DNA of 64,000 nucleotides from Mojavia pulchra JT2-VF2 (GCA_019359325.1 JAHHHN010000001.1:310001-374000); one strand, 5' to 3'. Shown: positions 16,809-26,736, counted from the first letter of the stretch. Translations and numbers: made by a program. The notes: generated by a model from the sequence alone, not told the origin.

Positions 16809-18026
16809 TTGCTAGAATCAGCTAACCTAGCTGCATTGCCAGAAATATGCAGCTTGCCAACCGCCAGGAGTCAGCCTGTGAATTTAGGTCAATGGATCGG
16901 CTTAATCGCCATAATTATTTCGTTATACATCTTGTGGCAAATTAAAGAAGTGCTGTTGCTAATGTTTGCCGCAGTTGTATTAGCCACAACCTTGAATCGT
17001 CTAGCACTACGCTTTCAACGTTTCGGCATGAAGCGTGGATTTGCCGTACTCCTGTCAGTGGGAATCTTTTTAGCTTGCGTTGTTGGCTTTTTCTGGCTGA
17101 TTGTGCCGCCTTTTGCCGCTCAGTTTAATGAACTAACCTATCGAGTTCCCCAAGGTTTCGAGCGGTTCAATAGTTGGTTTAACGCACTAAAAACCCAAGT
17201 TCCTAGTCAGCTAATACCTTATATACCGGATATAGACAGTCTAATCAAACAAGCACAGCCATTTATCAATCGAGTACTGGGAAATTCTTTCGCTTTCGTT
17301 TCTGGCTCGTTAGAAGCTGTCCTTAAAGTTTTGCTGGTGCTGGTTTTAACAGGAATGTTATTAGCCGATCCCTACGCTTACCGCAAATTATTTGTGCGGC
17401 TTTTTCCCTCGTTTTATCGACGGCGGGTAGATGGCATTTTGGATAAGTGCGATGTCTCATTGGGGGGATGGGTAACAGGCGCTCTCATCGCTATGGGTGT
17501 AGTAGGACTGATGAGTTTGATTGGCTTATCACTTTTGGGTGTGAAAGCGGCGCTGGCTTTAGGAGTTTTGGCAGGATTTTTGAACTTAATCCCTAACCTT
17601 GGCCCGACAATGAGTGTGGTTCCAGCAATGGCGATCGCTCTTTTGGATTCTCCTTGGAAAGCTGTTGCTGTGTTGATTCTCTACTTGATCATTCAGCAAG
17701 CTGAAAGCAATTTCATCACACCCGTCGTCATGGCACATCAAGTTTCGTTACTACCAGCTGTGACATTAATTTCTCAGCTGTTTTTTGTGACTTTCTTCGG
17801 CTTTTTAGGATTATTGCTGGCGCTACCTCTAACTGTTGTCGCTAAGATTTGGTTGCGAGAAGTCTTGATTAATGATGTTTTGGATCAATGGGGACATAGC
17901 CATACAAAAGAGTCAGAATTAGTCATAGTTTCTGACTCTCCTAGCGCAGATGATAGCAAGAGGGCAGAAAGTTCAGTGATTCCTAGGGAACAGCCAATTG
18001 ATGATGCTTGGCAAGAAGAAGATTAG
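16809..18026 (+). CDS. AI-2E family transporter (PerM/YdiK-like)
   Basis: Polytopic membrane protein of about 405 residues, family usual size 350-400. Paired N-terminal helices (about 28-80), a long soluble loop, then five more helices with the family motif G-F-L-N-L-I-P-N-L-G-P near residue 256. The group includes TqsA and PerM and is mostly uncharacterised; real substrates include peptides and ions in a few members. The start is uncertain: TTG 16809 is close behind GGCGGAAG, but a GTG at 16878 just before N-L-G-Q-W is also possible. The C-terminal 40 residues are acidic and disordered. Confidence 0.85.
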   Translation: MLESANLAALPEICSLPTARSQPVNLGQWIGLIAIIISLYILWQIKEVLLLMFAAVVLATTLNRLALRFQRFGMKRGFAVLLSVGIFLACVVGFFWLIVPPFAAQFNELTYRVPQGFERFNSWFNALKTQVPSQLIPYIPDIDSLIKQAQPFINRVLGNSFAFVSGSLEAVLKVLLVLVLTGMLLADPYAYRKLFVRLFPSFYRRRVDGILDKCDVSLGGWVTGALIAMGVVGLMSLIGLSLLGVKAALALGVLAGFLNLIPNLGPTMSVVPAMAIALLDSPWKAVAVLILYLIIQQAESNFITPVVMAHQVSLLPAVTLISQLFFVTFFGFLGLLLALPLTVVAKIWLREVLINDVLDQWGHSHTKESELVIVSDSPSADDSKRAESSVIPREQPIDDAWQEED

Positions 18027-18096
18027 AAAGTAACTACCCCGTTGCGCGATCGCCATTTCCGTTTTCACTTCCTCATTATTACCACGCTATTTCATC

Positions 18097-18786
18097 ATGC
18101 GTCGCTACATCATTTTTGGTCTTGGTGCGATCGCACTGTCTCTAATATTCAAAGATTTATACAATCCCGAAATTCCCCAACAGCCAGCCGCAGTATCTAT
18201 AAAGCAACCTCAGCAATCTCTATCCACGAAAAAAGAAAGTTCAACATCATCCCCTGCAACTAATGTTTCTGCTAACTCTCAAGCAGCAATTTGGTCACGT
18301 CTTCAGCAAGGAAGAGGCTATGTTGTACTCATGCGTCATGCTTTAGCGCCAGGAATAGGCGATCCGCTTGATTTTCGCCTTGGTGATTGTTCTACACAAA
18401 GAAACTTATCAGATGAAGGCAGAAAACAGGCAGTACGAACCGGAAAAGCTTTTAAAAGCCGAAATATTCGTGTTTCTAGAGTTCTATCAAGCCAGTGGTG
18501 TCGTTGTTTAGAGACTGCAAAACTGATGAATTTGGGTGCAGTTAAGCCTTTCCCACCTCTGAATTCCTTCTTCCGTAATTACACAACGCAATCTAAGCAA
18601 ACTGCACAACTACGTCAGTTTATCTTGAATAAACGTAATAGCTCTGGTGTAGTTGTAATGATCACCCACGAAGTCAACATTACAGCACTCATCGGCGATA
18701 TTTACCCACAGTCTGGAGAATCAGTGGTGGTGCGAGCTAATAAACAAAACAAAATAGAGGTGGTTGGACAGATTAAACCGATTTGA
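18097..18786 (+). CDS. Membrane-anchored histidine phosphatase superfamily protein
   Basis: 229 residues. An N-terminal hydrophobic segment (about 4-19) looks like a signal anchor, then a Ser/Gln-rich linker to about residue 65. The phosphatase domain carries L-M-R-H-A (phosphohistidine; the family more often has R-H-G), the R-x-L-S-S-x-W-x-R segment, and I-T-H-E-V near residue 189 for the second histidine. Likely periplasmic. Substrate unknown; SixA-like and lipid-side-chain phosphatases are possible comparisons. Confidence 0.83.
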   Translation: MRRYIIFGLGAIALSLIFKDLYNPEIPQQPAAVSIKQPQQSLSTKKESSTSSPATNVSANSQAAIWSRLQQGRGYVVLMRHALAPGIGDPLDFRLGDCSTQRNLSDEGRKQAVRTGKAFKSRNIRVSRVLSSQWCRCLETAKLMNLGAVKPFPPLNSFFRNYTTQSKQTAQLRQFILNKRNSSGVVVMITHEVNITALIGDIYPQSGESVVVRANKQNKIEVVGQIKPI

Positions 18787-18940
18787 TACTTTCAACAGGA
18801 AATTATCCAAAAATCTATAATTTATCGAGATATTATATTCTTCAACAAGCCTTGCAACAAAGAAGATATAAACGAGAAAAGAGTTGATTGTGCGTCTACT
18901 AACTCGCTCATAATTAATATGTCAATTCGCTACATTTAAA

Positions 18941-20110
18941 ATGCGGACAATTGCGGAAATTAATCATAAAATCAGCCGTCAAGATGCAGTGGTGTTGACT
19001 GTTGAAGAATTAAAAGCAAAAGTTGCAGAAGTTGGTATTACTAAAGCTGCTCAGGAAGTTGATGTAATTACCACTGGCACTTTTGAGCCGATGGAAGCCA
19101 GTGGTGCAATTATTAATCTCGGACACACTGATCCCCCAATCAAAATTCGCCGTTGCTGGTTAGATGGTGTTCCGGCATACTCTGGTTTTGGTGCAGTAGA
19201 TTTATATCTTGGCGCTAGCTGTGCAGTAGATGTAATCGATGGCGAAGAAGTCCGAGAACGCGGTGGTGGCCATGTCATAGAAGATTTGATCGCAGGTAAA
19301 ACTGTACACGTAAGAGCGCAAGGACAAGTTACAGATTGTTACCCACGGGCAATGTTTGAAACGACAATTACCCGTGAAACAATAAATCAGTTTTATTTAT
19401 TTAATCCGCGTAATCTTTATCAAAATTTTATTGTGGGGGTAAATGGAGGCGATCGCCCACTTTTTACTTATCTTGGGCCTTTACAACCACGTTTAGGGAA
19501 TGCTGTTTACTCTAACCCTGGTGCGATTTCCCCTCTATTCAATGACCCTGATTTGCAACTTATCGGCATTGGCACACGTATTTTTTTAGGCGGTGGTATT
19601 GGCTATGTTGCCTGGGAAGGTACTCAGCACTTCCCCTTACAAAAACGTTTAGCCAATCATACACCAATTGGCCCGGCTGCTACTTTAGCTTTAATCGGTG
19701 ATGCCAAGCAAATGGATGCTCGTTGGGTACGGGGTTGTTACTTCAAAAGTTATGGGCCTTCATTGATGTTGGGCGTCGGTGTACCAATCCCCGTGCTAAA
19801 TGAAGAAGTAGTTGAACGCTGTGCTGTGCAAGACAAAGATTTAGTAGCACCAATTGTAGACTTTTCAATTCCCCGGCGGGTTCGTCCCACGTTTGGTTTG
19901 GTGAGTTACGCTCAACTCAAGTCTGGGCGTATCACAATTGAGGGCAAAGCAGTACGCGTTGCCCCCCTTGCTAGTATGTTTCTCTCTAGAGAAGTTGCCT
20001 CAGAGTTGAAACAATGGATTGAATCTGGCAAATTTACCCTCACAGAGCCAGTTTCTCAAATTCCGATGGAGCGAGCTTTTCTACCACAAGACCGTTGGAC
20101 GGAATTTTGA
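18941..20110 (+). CDS. DUF39 homocysteine biosynthesis-type protein
   Basis: 389 residues, typical DUF39 length. The family is linked to conversion of aspartate semialdehyde to homocysteine with sulfide, first shown in methanogens. Conserved features visible are T-T-G-T-F-E-P-M-E-A-S-G-A near residue 44, R-R-C-W-L-D-G with Cys near residue 69, G-G-G-H-V-I-E-D-L, and G-R-I-T-I-E-G-K-A near the C-terminus. Whether the cyanobacterial protein does the same reaction is inferred only from family membership. The gene stands alone, facing a convergent gene. Confidence 0.85.
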   Translation: MRTIAEINHKISRQDAVVLTVEELKAKVAEVGITKAAQEVDVITTGTFEPMEASGAIINLGHTDPPIKIRRCWLDGVPAYSGFGAVDLYLGASCAVDVIDGEEVRERGGGHVIEDLIAGKTVHVRAQGQVTDCYPRAMFETTITRETINQFYLFNPRNLYQNFIVGVNGGDRPLFTYLGPLQPRLGNAVYSNPGAISPLFNDPDLQLIGIGTRIFLGGGIGYVAWEGTQHFPLQKRLANHTPIGPAATLALIGDAKQMDARWVRGCYFKSYGPSLMLGVGVPIPVLNEEVVERCAVQDKDLVAPIVDFSIPRRVRPTFGLVSYAQLKSGRITIEGKAVRVAPLASMFLSREVASELKQWIESGKFTLTEPVSQIPMERAFLPQDRWTEF

Positions 20111-20210
20111 TATTGGGGACTGGGGGCTGGGAATTGGGGACTAGGAAAAAGCAGGGGAGCAGGAGAGAAGTGACGGGTACGCAGGGGTTTCCCCAAGTGA
20201 AGCAACTTCA

Positions 20211-20241
20211 GGTATCGGGGGAGAAAAAGTCCCCCGATACC
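20211..20241. terminator. Hairpin between convergent genes
   Basis: Perfect 12-base arms GGTATCGGGGGA and TCCCCCGATACC with loop GAAAAAG, between the convergent DUF39 and proline-rich protein genes. No T-run, so it may act as a bidirectional transcript end or be a repeat. G-rich short repeats precede it at 20111-20150. Confidence 0.5.
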
Positions 20242-20261
20242 CGGTACCCAATCCCCGATCC

Positions 20262-21269
20262 CTAATCTTGAGGTGGTTTCGGGCGCTTTACGGGCTTAGG
20301 AGCAGGCGTTTTTGGCACAGGTTTCGACACTGCGGAGGAGTCGCCGCCTGTTTTTCTGATTGGGCGTGGAGTTTCGCCACCCCTTCTTGGGGGGAATGGT
20401 TTCCTTCCGCCGCCAGCACGAGGGCCGCCTTTGAATGGTGGTCTGCGCTTTTTAGGCAGGTCAGCGATCGCCTCAGCATTTTCTACTACTAATACATCAG
20501 CTTCCCGCTTCACTTGGAAGTCCCAAAACTTACCTACTGCTTTGGTGGTCAGCACACCCCTCAGCTTTAACTTAAAATACTTGGGTTTATCAGTTGGTTT
20601 GCGTGCAGCCTGCTTAATTTTAACCACCAAGCTCTTAGCGTCAAAAGACTGGTAAACTACTTCGCCACGAACAGAAAAACCACCATCTGGAATGTCTGAT
20701 GAGGCTTTAAAAGTATTCGTAGCTTCTTCGGAACTCTCGGACTCACTATGATCGCTGATGTACAATTCTTGTGAATCCGAATCTTCCTCATCCTCCTCTG
20801 TAAGATGTTTAGCCAGTTTTTCTGGCTCCCAAACTCCTACAATTTGGATGTGCAATGTATCATTTTCTTGTCTTGTGCGCGGATAAACTACCCATAGGTG
20901 TTCTTGTGTTAAATCTAAATGATTCTTAACTAAACTCATAATTCGTCCTAGGAGGACAGCATTGAGTTCTACACCATCTGTAGTTAACAGAGTACCTTGA
21001 GTAAATTGTTCGTCGCTGGCATGGTAGCGGCCCCGAACTAACCCGATCGCTCGATACTGCATCGGTTCACTGGGAGGCGGAATCGGTTGCTGCCGATTAA
21101 CGAAATTCCCATTTGAGGCAGTCTCACTAGGGTTAACGGGTGAATTCTCAATTTTAGAGGCCTGGACTGCTACTGTAGGAACATTAGCGGTTGCTTCTAT
21201 GTTAGTTGGGCCCTGGTTAGAGGCAGAAGGGTTGGAGGATTCAGGCGACGGCATCAGGTCGGAATTCAT
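20262..21269 (-). CDS. Conserved hypothetical protein with basic proline-rich tail
   Basis: Not recognised by name. 335 residues: a Ser/Asn/Pro-rich N-terminus (about 1-70), a central folded part (about 75-260) with an acidic stretch E-E-D-E-E-D-S-D-S-Q-E, and a C-terminal tail (about 270-335) rich in Lys, Arg, Gly and Pro (R-R-P-P-F-K-G-G-P-R) that could bind nucleic acid. ATG 21269 is fixed by AAGGAG eight bases upstream; a further 8-residue extension to 21293 is unlikely. No membrane segments. Confidence 0.75.
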   Translation of the reverse strand: MNSDLMPSPESSNPSASNQGPTNIEATANVPTVAVQASKIENSPVNPSETASNGNFVNRQQPIPPPSEPMQYRAIGLVRGRYHASDEQFTQGTLLTTDGVELNAVLLGRIMSLVKNHLDLTQEHLWVVYPRTRQENDTLHIQIVGVWEPEKLAKHLTEEDEEDSDSQELYISDHSESESSEEATNTFKASSDIPDGGFSVRGEVVYQSFDAKSLVVKIKQAARKPTDKPKYFKLKLRGVLTTKAVGKFWDFQVKREADVLVVENAEAIADLPKKRRPPFKGGPRAGGGRKPFPPRRGGETPRPIRKTGGDSSAVSKPVPKTPAPKPVKRPKPPQD

Positions 21270-21293
21270 AAAAACTCCTTGCGGCGGAGACAC

Positions 21294-21645
21294 ATCCCAT
21301 TGTGGGATTTAACGAAGGCAGCTGGAAAGAGCGTTTGTGCGGCTGATGAAAGTATATTTGCTTTCAACCAAGCTACTTTAGAGCGCCCTGTACGATTCTA
21401 AAGACGCAAAACTTATTTGTACACCAAATTTTCTAATTTAGCGCCTTTACACTAGTTTCGGAAGCATATCATAGCTACAGTTCTGACGGCTCCTCCTAAA
21501 GTCATCACTTAACTTAAGCAGCGTGGATAGTTATTTGTTATAAAATTCACAGACAATCGACGGTATTCCGCAAAGTTTTGGAAATTTTTAACTTTCTAAT
21601 TTGTGTAAATGATAATGTCATTAGAGTTTAGGAGCAGAAAATTTT
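21294..21645. other. Divergent intergenic region
   Basis: Holds the promoters of the divergent proline-rich protein and TPR protein genes. No gene, repeat or strong hairpin recognised. Confidence 0.5.
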
Positions 21646-22524
21646 GTGTCTCAACCGCGCAACAACTGGATAGTTAAGGTCGTGTTGGCTCTGGCAGTTC
21701 TTGCTTTTGTGGGAATTTCAATGGTTCCCCTAATTACTGCATTTAATAATACGCAACCCTCAACCCAGAATAACGCCAGCGCTGGGGGCAGTTTGCCTTC
21801 CTCTGACCAAAAATCAAAATTGCAAGACGAAGTTCGGGGTTATGAACTGGTTTTGCAACGGGAACCAGAGAATCAGACAGCTCTTAAAGGCTTATTACAA
21901 GCGCGGCTACAACTGTTAAGTCTCAAACAAGGAGACGTTCAAGGAGTAATTACTCCTTTAGAAAAGCTAGCCAAGCTGAATCCAGACCAGACAGAATATG
22001 CTGTACTCTTGGCTCAAGCCAAGCAACAAATTGGTGACAAGGAAGGCGCAGCCCAAGCTTATCGTGCTGTTTTAGCAACCAAACCTGGCGATCTCAAGGC
22101 TTTGCAAGGAATGGTGGCTCTTTTGTTAAGCCAGCAACGCCCCGAAGCAGCCATTGGTTTATTGCAAGAGACTTTATCTGCTGCAAATCAGGCAAATACA
22201 ATTCAGCCTGGAAGTGTGGATATTGTTGCTGTGCAGGTACTTTTAGGCAATGTTCACGCCTCCCAAAAACGTTATCCCCAAGCTATCTCTGTATTTGACC
22301 AGGCGATTAAGAAAGATCCCAAGGATTTTCGCCCGGTTTTAGCCAAGGCGATGCTCTTGAAGCAACAAGGCAAAGCCGCAGAAGCCAAGCCTTTGTTTGC
22401 TAATGCTTCGGCTTTAGCACCTGCTCAGTACAGAGATGAAATTAACAAAGCAGCAGAGGCTTCCCCAACTCCTACCCCTGCTGCATCTCCCACACCCTCG
22501 ATGGAAAGTACACCCAAGCAATGA
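21646..22524 (+). CDS. Membrane-anchored tetratricopeptide-repeat protein
   Basis: 292 residues starting at GTG 21646, supported by AGGAG about 11 bases upstream. One N-terminal membrane helix (about 10-28), a Ser/Asn/Gln linker, then about five TPR helical pairs (residues 55-265; for example L-A-K-L-N-P-D-Q-T-E-Y and I-S-V-F-D-Q-A-I-K-K-D-P). The tail is low complexity (P-T-P-T-P-A-A-S-P-T-P). Expected to be a periplasmic or lumenal protein-interaction scaffold. Partner unknown. Confidence 0.85.
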   Translation: MSQPRNNWIVKVVLALAVLAFVGISMVPLITAFNNTQPSTQNNASAGGSLPSSDQKSKLQDEVRGYELVLQREPENQTALKGLLQARLQLLSLKQGDVQGVITPLEKLAKLNPDQTEYAVLLAQAKQQIGDKEGAAQAYRAVLATKPGDLKALQGMVALLLSQQRPEAAIGLLQETLSAANQANTIQPGSVDIVAVQVLLGNVHASQKRYPQAISVFDQAIKKDPKDFRPVLAKAMLLKQQGKAAEAKPLFANASALAPAQYRDEINKAAEASPTPTPAASPTPSMESTPKQ

Positions 22525-22743
22525 GGAAGGTAAGGCAGAGGGCAGAAGGAATTTGGGACAAGGAAGGGGACAAGGAGAAAATATTTACAATTCTTTCACT
22601 TTGTCTACAGCCCCCAATACAGTTCAGATAAGCCTTTTTTCTCCTCCTGCTTCCCCTGCTTCCTCTGCTTCTCCTGCTTTATTTTTATAAAAGGTCTAAT
22701 AGAGATGAGGGAGTTGTAGTTGAGTAATTTTAAATTGTGGGTT

Positions 22744-23388
22744 TCACGCGCCTTCTAGGGCTGCAACGACACCAAATATTAGAAACAAGCATCCACCAAT
22801 AAAAGTGAGTTGACGCTCGGAGATACGCCCTGCAATCATTTTTCCACCGATTACAGCGATCGCGGCACAAATGGCGTGTCCTAAAACCGCGCCTGTAGTC
22901 ACTCCAATGGGGTTATTTCCGGCTGCTAGGGCAATGGTGGCAATTTGCGTGCGATCGCCCCATTCTGCCATAAATGTCAATACAAAGGCTTCGATTAAAA
23001 TTGCCAGTGGTGTTTTACGTTTCGGCAATTGTAAATCGGCTTGCTTTACCACAGCTTCGGCTTCTTCTACAACTTCTGTATCACAAGTTAAGGCAGACAT
23101 CCGACTGGCTTGGTACAACAGCTTAATACCAAAGGCAATAAATAAAGCTATTTCGCCATAATGAATATAAACTTTTGGCAACAAAGACACTGTTTGTCCC
23201 AACATCACCGAAAGGATCGTCATTGCTGCTAAAGCGGCTGTTACCCCCGCGAATACCAAACGCCGTGAATGATGCATCGCTAAAATCACGGCGATAAAAA
23301 AGGTTTTATCCCCTAACTCCGAAACTGTAATTAGTAATAAACCTGCGGTAAAAGCTGTTAGCACTCTCTCAAGCTCCTGAAAAATCAT
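22744..23388 (-). CDS. mnx: UPF0016/GDT1 (TMEM165) family manganese exporter, Mnx-like
   Basis: 214-residue polytopic protein with the two family signatures E-L-G-D-K-T (residues about 24-29) and E-W-G-D-R-T (about 140-145) in two homologous three-helix halves joined by a hydrophilic linker with E-E-A-E-A. The Synechocystis homologue Mnx and plant PAM71 move Mn2+ across the thylakoid or plasma membrane and give Mn tolerance. A yybP-ykoY-type Mn2+ riboswitch lies in the leader (23459-23571), which independently supports the manganese role. Confidence 0.92.
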   Translation of the reverse strand: MIFQELERVLTAFTAGLLLITVSELGDKTFFIAVILAMHHSRRLVFAGVTAALAAMTILSVMLGQTVSLLPKVYIHYGEIALFIAFGIKLLYQASRMSALTCDTEVVEEAEAVVKQADLQLPKRKTPLAILIEAFVLTFMAEWGDRTQIATIALAAGNNPIGVTTGAVLGHAICAAIAVIGGKMIAGRISERQLTFIGGCLFLIFGVVAALEGA

Positions 23389-23430
23389 TTAGCGATGTGA
23401 GCTTGATGAGAGCCACAAGACTTCACCAAG

Positions 23431-23452
23431 CTTCACACTTTTTTGGTGTGAA
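23431..23452 (-). promoter_or_regulatory. Hairpin in riboswitch expression platform
   Basis: CUUCACACC-type hairpin: UUCACAC and GUGUGAA flank an A-rich loop between aptamer and start codon. No U-run follows, so control of translation or RNA stability is more likely than a simple terminator. Confidence 0.5.
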
Positions 23453-23458
23453 CTCAGT

Positions 23459-23571
23459 GAAGGTCTCGCTTCCAAATGTTGATTACTTGTCATCTGAACC
23501 AGGCTTATTGCCAGTATGTTGATTCAGATGTACTGGCTTTTAGATGTTTTTGCCAGCAGCTACTCCCCTTC
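23459..23571 (-). promoter_or_regulatory. yybP-ykoY-type manganese riboswitch
   Basis: On the minus strand, about 70 bases before the exporter ATG, the leader has the two conserved aptamer ends: GAAGGGGAGUAGC (23559-23571) and AGCGAGACCUUC (23459-23470). The GAAGG and CCUUC ends close helix P1. Internal helices include CAUCUGAA/UUCAGAUG. The spacing of 113 bases suits the class. Downstream, GUGAAGUC (about 23419-23426) can pair with the P1 3' strand region GACCUUCAC, giving a possible switch. Confidence 0.82.
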
Positions 23572-23658
23572 TATTTCATTGAAATTGTACATCTATCGTA
23601 AGTACGAGTCAACTTAATAGGAAATATCTTACAGAACACAACATAATATTAATAGTAG

Positions 23659-23675
23659 GGTGGGCAATGCCCACC
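23659..23675. repeat. GGTGGGCA palindrome
   Basis: GGTGGGCA-A-TGCCCACC palindrome, followed by a partial further copy near 23695. Related to the palindrome at 53750-53772. Confidence 0.6.
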
Positions 23676-23841
23676 ATATCCGGGTTTTGCTGGACAATGC
23701 CCACCCGACGACGTGTATTTCAAAAATTAGATATAAATCTTACATCTAATATTAATAGCGAAACAATATTTGAATCTTATATAAGACATAAATATTGCTA
23801 TAAATCAAAATTAAGTGAGCTGATAATCTCCAAAATCTGCA

Positions 23842-24735
23842 ATGAATCAACGACTTTATCTACCATTCGCGGATAGTCAATGGCGCATAAAGATGGGGTT
23901 AAAACCGCTTCAAATCCAAGACTGGATTGAAATTGACGATCAATTTGCCACCTACCTCAAGCGTAAGCAAGAACTTTTACAAAACTCTCATTCTGAGGTT
24001 TTTGCCAGTTTACCAGGTAGTGAAAGCGCACAAACAGAAGTACTTAATCTATTGCTAGATTATCTCCCGGAACGCTTTCCAAATTATTATCAACGCCAAG
24101 GAAAGCAAATCAAAATCTTGCTGACACAACAAATTTGGAATATTGAAGATTTTGAGATAAATCCTCTCGATTTAGCAGGACGCTTGGTGCAAGAAGACTT
24201 GTGTTTAATGCAACCGAGTCCAGAAGGATACATTTTGGTTGCTGCTTCAGTTTGTTTTCCTGCCCATTGGCGGTTACAGGATAAATTGGGGCGGCCGATG
24301 AATCAAATTCACCAGCCTGTTCCTGAGTATCCACAGAAGCTAGAGTATCCAGTAAACAATTTTTTTGATCGCCTCAAAGTAGATAGTCCAGGATATCGTT
24401 TGAATTGGGGCATTGCTGATACTCCAGAACTGTTTTTAGGACACTCTCAAAGTTCCAGCCGATTAGACACAAATCTTACTGCTGACCATGTAGGGCAAAA
24501 ACTTTGGATTAGGGTAGAACGGCAAACCCTGCGACGACTGGAAATAACCAGTCATATTCTTTTTACAATTCGGACTTACGTTTATCCACTTTTTATCTTA
24601 GAAAATCATCCAGCGATCGCTCAAAGTTTATCGGCAGTAATTCAACAAATGCCGCAATCAATGCTGCAATATAAGAATTTATCTTCTAAGCGAGAGGTAC
24701 TGCTTGAGTATTTAACCAAAATCTCCAATATTTAA
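23842..24735 (+). CDS. DUF3445 (heme-dependent oxidative N-demethylase family) protein
   Basis: 297 residues. Family marks are the segment V-Q-E-D-L-C-L-M near residue 113, the C-F-P-A-H-W-R-L-Q-D-K-L-G-R-P-M motif near residue 137 and the following I-H-Q-P-V-P. DUF3445 proteins (dimethylamine monooxygenase alpha-like, HDOD) bind heme through a proximal His and oxidatively demethylate amines or lipids. Only the family resemblance supports that here; no partner subunits lie nearby. Stands alone between two minus-strand genes. Confidence 0.8.
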   Translation: MNQRLYLPFADSQWRIKMGLKPLQIQDWIEIDDQFATYLKRKQELLQNSHSEVFASLPGSESAQTEVLNLLLDYLPERFPNYYQRQGKQIKILLTQQIWNIEDFEINPLDLAGRLVQEDLCLMQPSPEGYILVAASVCFPAHWRLQDKLGRPMNQIHQPVPEYPQKLEYPVNNFFDRLKVDSPGYRLNWGIADTPELFLGHSQSSSRLDTNLTADHVGQKLWIRVERQTLRRLEITSHILFTIRTYVYPLFILENHPAIAQSLSAVIQQMPQSMLQYKNLSSKREVLLEYLTKISNI

Positions 24736-24796
24736 CCGTGAACAGTGCTTTTTTCTAAACAACTTGTATCAAACTCCTCACACCCCATTTTTAATT

Positions 24797-26524
24797 TCAA
24801 TACTTCCTCTCTTGTGGCTCAAACATATTAATCACCACTGGGCGATATTGAATATCAATACCAGCTGGTGAATAGTAAGCCATTGTGTGTTTGAGAAATT
24901 TACTATCATCTCGCTGGGGATAATCTTCGCGGCTATGTGCGCCGCGACTTTCTTGGCGATTTAGGGCTGAGGCTAGAATAGTCTGCCCTACCACCATCAA
25001 ACTCCGCAGTTCTAAAGCTTCGACAATTTCTGTATTCCAGCAACTGCCTTTGTCATCTAAGTGAATTTGAGGATATTGCTGTTGTAATTCTGCCAATTTC
25101 TCCAAACCTTGACGCATTAATTCCTCGGTGCGGAAAACCCCACAGTAATCAGTCATACAATCTTGGAAGGCTTGACGAACTTGATTAATGCGGTACTGCC
25201 CAGGTTGTTCTAGCAAAGCTTGGATTTGTTGCTTCGCTTCGTTAACATAACGTTGCTCGTCCACTATCGGTAATTTGCGGTTTTGCACAAATTGAGCGAT
25301 CGCAGCCCCAGTTCGCCTTCCATAAACTACGCACTCTAGTAGGGAATTACTACCGAGGCGATTTGCACCATGTACGGAAACACAAGATGTTTCCCCAGCC
25401 GCAAAGAAGCCATCAACTAGACCATCACCACTGCTGCGGACTTGCCCATCAGTGTTAACAGGGATACCACCCATACAATAGTGAATTGTTGGACGTACTG
25501 GCATAGGTTGAGTCACAGCGTCAACGCCTACTAAGCGATGGGCTTCTTCCCAACAGAAAGGCACACGACTCATAATTTTTTCTTTGCCCATGTGACGCAG
25601 GTCAAGATAGACAAATGGGCCACCAGCACTACCATCGGGATGGATACCACGACCAGCGCGAATTTCATAAGTGATTGCCCGTGAGGTAATATCACGAGGA
25701 GCCAATTCCATGCGGCTGGGTGCGTATTTCGCCATAAAGCGATCGCCCTCAGAGTTGATGAGATATGCCCCTTCGCCGCGTACCGCTTCGGAAATTAGCA
25801 CTCCTACTGGATATAACCCTGTGGGATGAAATTGCACAAATTCCATATCTTCTAGAGGCAAACCGGCGATCGCAGTCATTGCCAGACCATCACCAGTAGA
25901 AGCGTAATCATTAGAGGTGGTGTTATAAACGCGACCATAACCCCCGGTGGCAAACATTACCGCTTTAGCCCGTAGCACCTCTATATGCCCATCCAGCAGG
26001 CTGAACATCACCACACCTTTCGCCTGACCTTCTTCTAAAATCAGGCGCATCACATACCACTCTTGATAAATATGCACGCCATAACGCCGTAGGTTGTTAA
26101 CCAATTCGTGCAAAATCGCGTGACCAGTTTTATCCGCAGCGTAACAAGTACGTTTATGGGAATGTCCACCAAAAGCACGTTGGGCAATGCGACCATCAGG
26201 CAAGCGCGAGAATAAAACACCCATGTGTTCTAAATCAATGACTACATCCGGCGCTTCCTGGGCAAGAATTGCTACAGCATCTTGGTCTGCCAAATAATCA
26301 GAACCCTTGACGGTATCAAAAGCGTGTGCTTGCCAACTATCTTCTGAATCAACATTTTTCAGCGACGCCGCCATACCGCCTTGGGCTGCGACCGAGTGGG
26401 AACGAATAGGGTGGGTTTTGGCAACCACGGCGATATTTAAGCTGGGGTCTTTGCGAGCAATTTCCACAGCAGCTCGACATCCTGCCAAGCCACCGCCAAC
26501 AATAATCACATCATGTTCAAGCAT
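24797..26524 (-). CDS. sdhA: Succinate dehydrogenase/fumarate reductase flavoprotein subunit
   Basis: 575 residues. FAD-binding G-G-G-L-A-G at about 10-15; [10 protein letters not shown] near residue 45 holds the His that binds FAD covalently in SdhA/FrdA; active-site H-P-T-G-L-Y near 243, P-R-D-I-T-S-R-A near 281, H-Y-C-M-G-G-I near 350. It oxidises succinate and feeds electrons to plastoquinone at the thylakoid membrane. The iron-sulfur subunit gene is not in the window, as in many cyanobacteria where sdhA and sdhB are apart. Confidence 0.92.
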   Translation of the reverse strand: MLEHDVIIVGGGLAGCRAAVEIARKDPSLNIAVVAKTHPIRSHSVAAQGGMAASLKNVDSEDSWQAHAFDTVKGSDYLADQDAVAILAQEAPDVVIDLEHMGVLFSRLPDGRIAQRAFGGHSHKRTCYAADKTGHAILHELVNNLRRYGVHIYQEWYVMRLILEEGQAKGVVMFSLLDGHIEVLRAKAVMFATGGYGRVYNTTSNDYASTGDGLAMTAIAGLPLEDMEFVQFHPTGLYPVGVLISEAVRGEGAYLINSEGDRFMAKYAPSRMELAPRDITSRAITYEIRAGRGIHPDGSAGGPFVYLDLRHMGKEKIMSRVPFCWEEAHRLVGVDAVTQPMPVRPTIHYCMGGIPVNTDGQVRSSGDGLVDGFFAAGETSCVSVHGANRLGSNSLLECVVYGRRTGAAIAQFVQNRKLPIVDEQRYVNEAKQQIQALLEQPGQYRINQVRQAFQDCMTDYCGVFRTEELMRQGLEKLAELQQQYPQIHLDDKGSCWNTEIVEALELRSLMVVGQTILASALNRQESRGAHSREDYPQRDDSKFLKHTMAYYSPAGIDIQYRPVVINMFEPQERKY

Positions 26525-26633
26525 AATTAGTATTCTCTTGTGAATGTAAAATGCTGCTGTTCTATTTTAGAGATGTGATTCATTAAGTTGTGTGTTGCCC
26601 TTCGAGAGGTGTAAGTAACTGTCCTCACCCCTT

Positions 26634-26664
26634 ATAAAAAATTCCCTGCCAATCGACAGGGATG
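26634..26664 (-). terminator. Rho-independent terminator
   Basis: On the minus strand TCCCTG and CAGGGA (26657-26662 and 26643-26648) form the stem with an 8-base loop, followed by ATTTTTTA. It ends the small membrane protein gene at 26737-27054, leaving sdhA on its own promoter. Confidence 0.75.
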
Positions 26665-26736
26665 CTATTTCGATTTTGGATTGTGAAAGTCAGTCGCCTC
26701 AATCCCAAAACGTCAAATTTAAATTTTAAAATCCCT

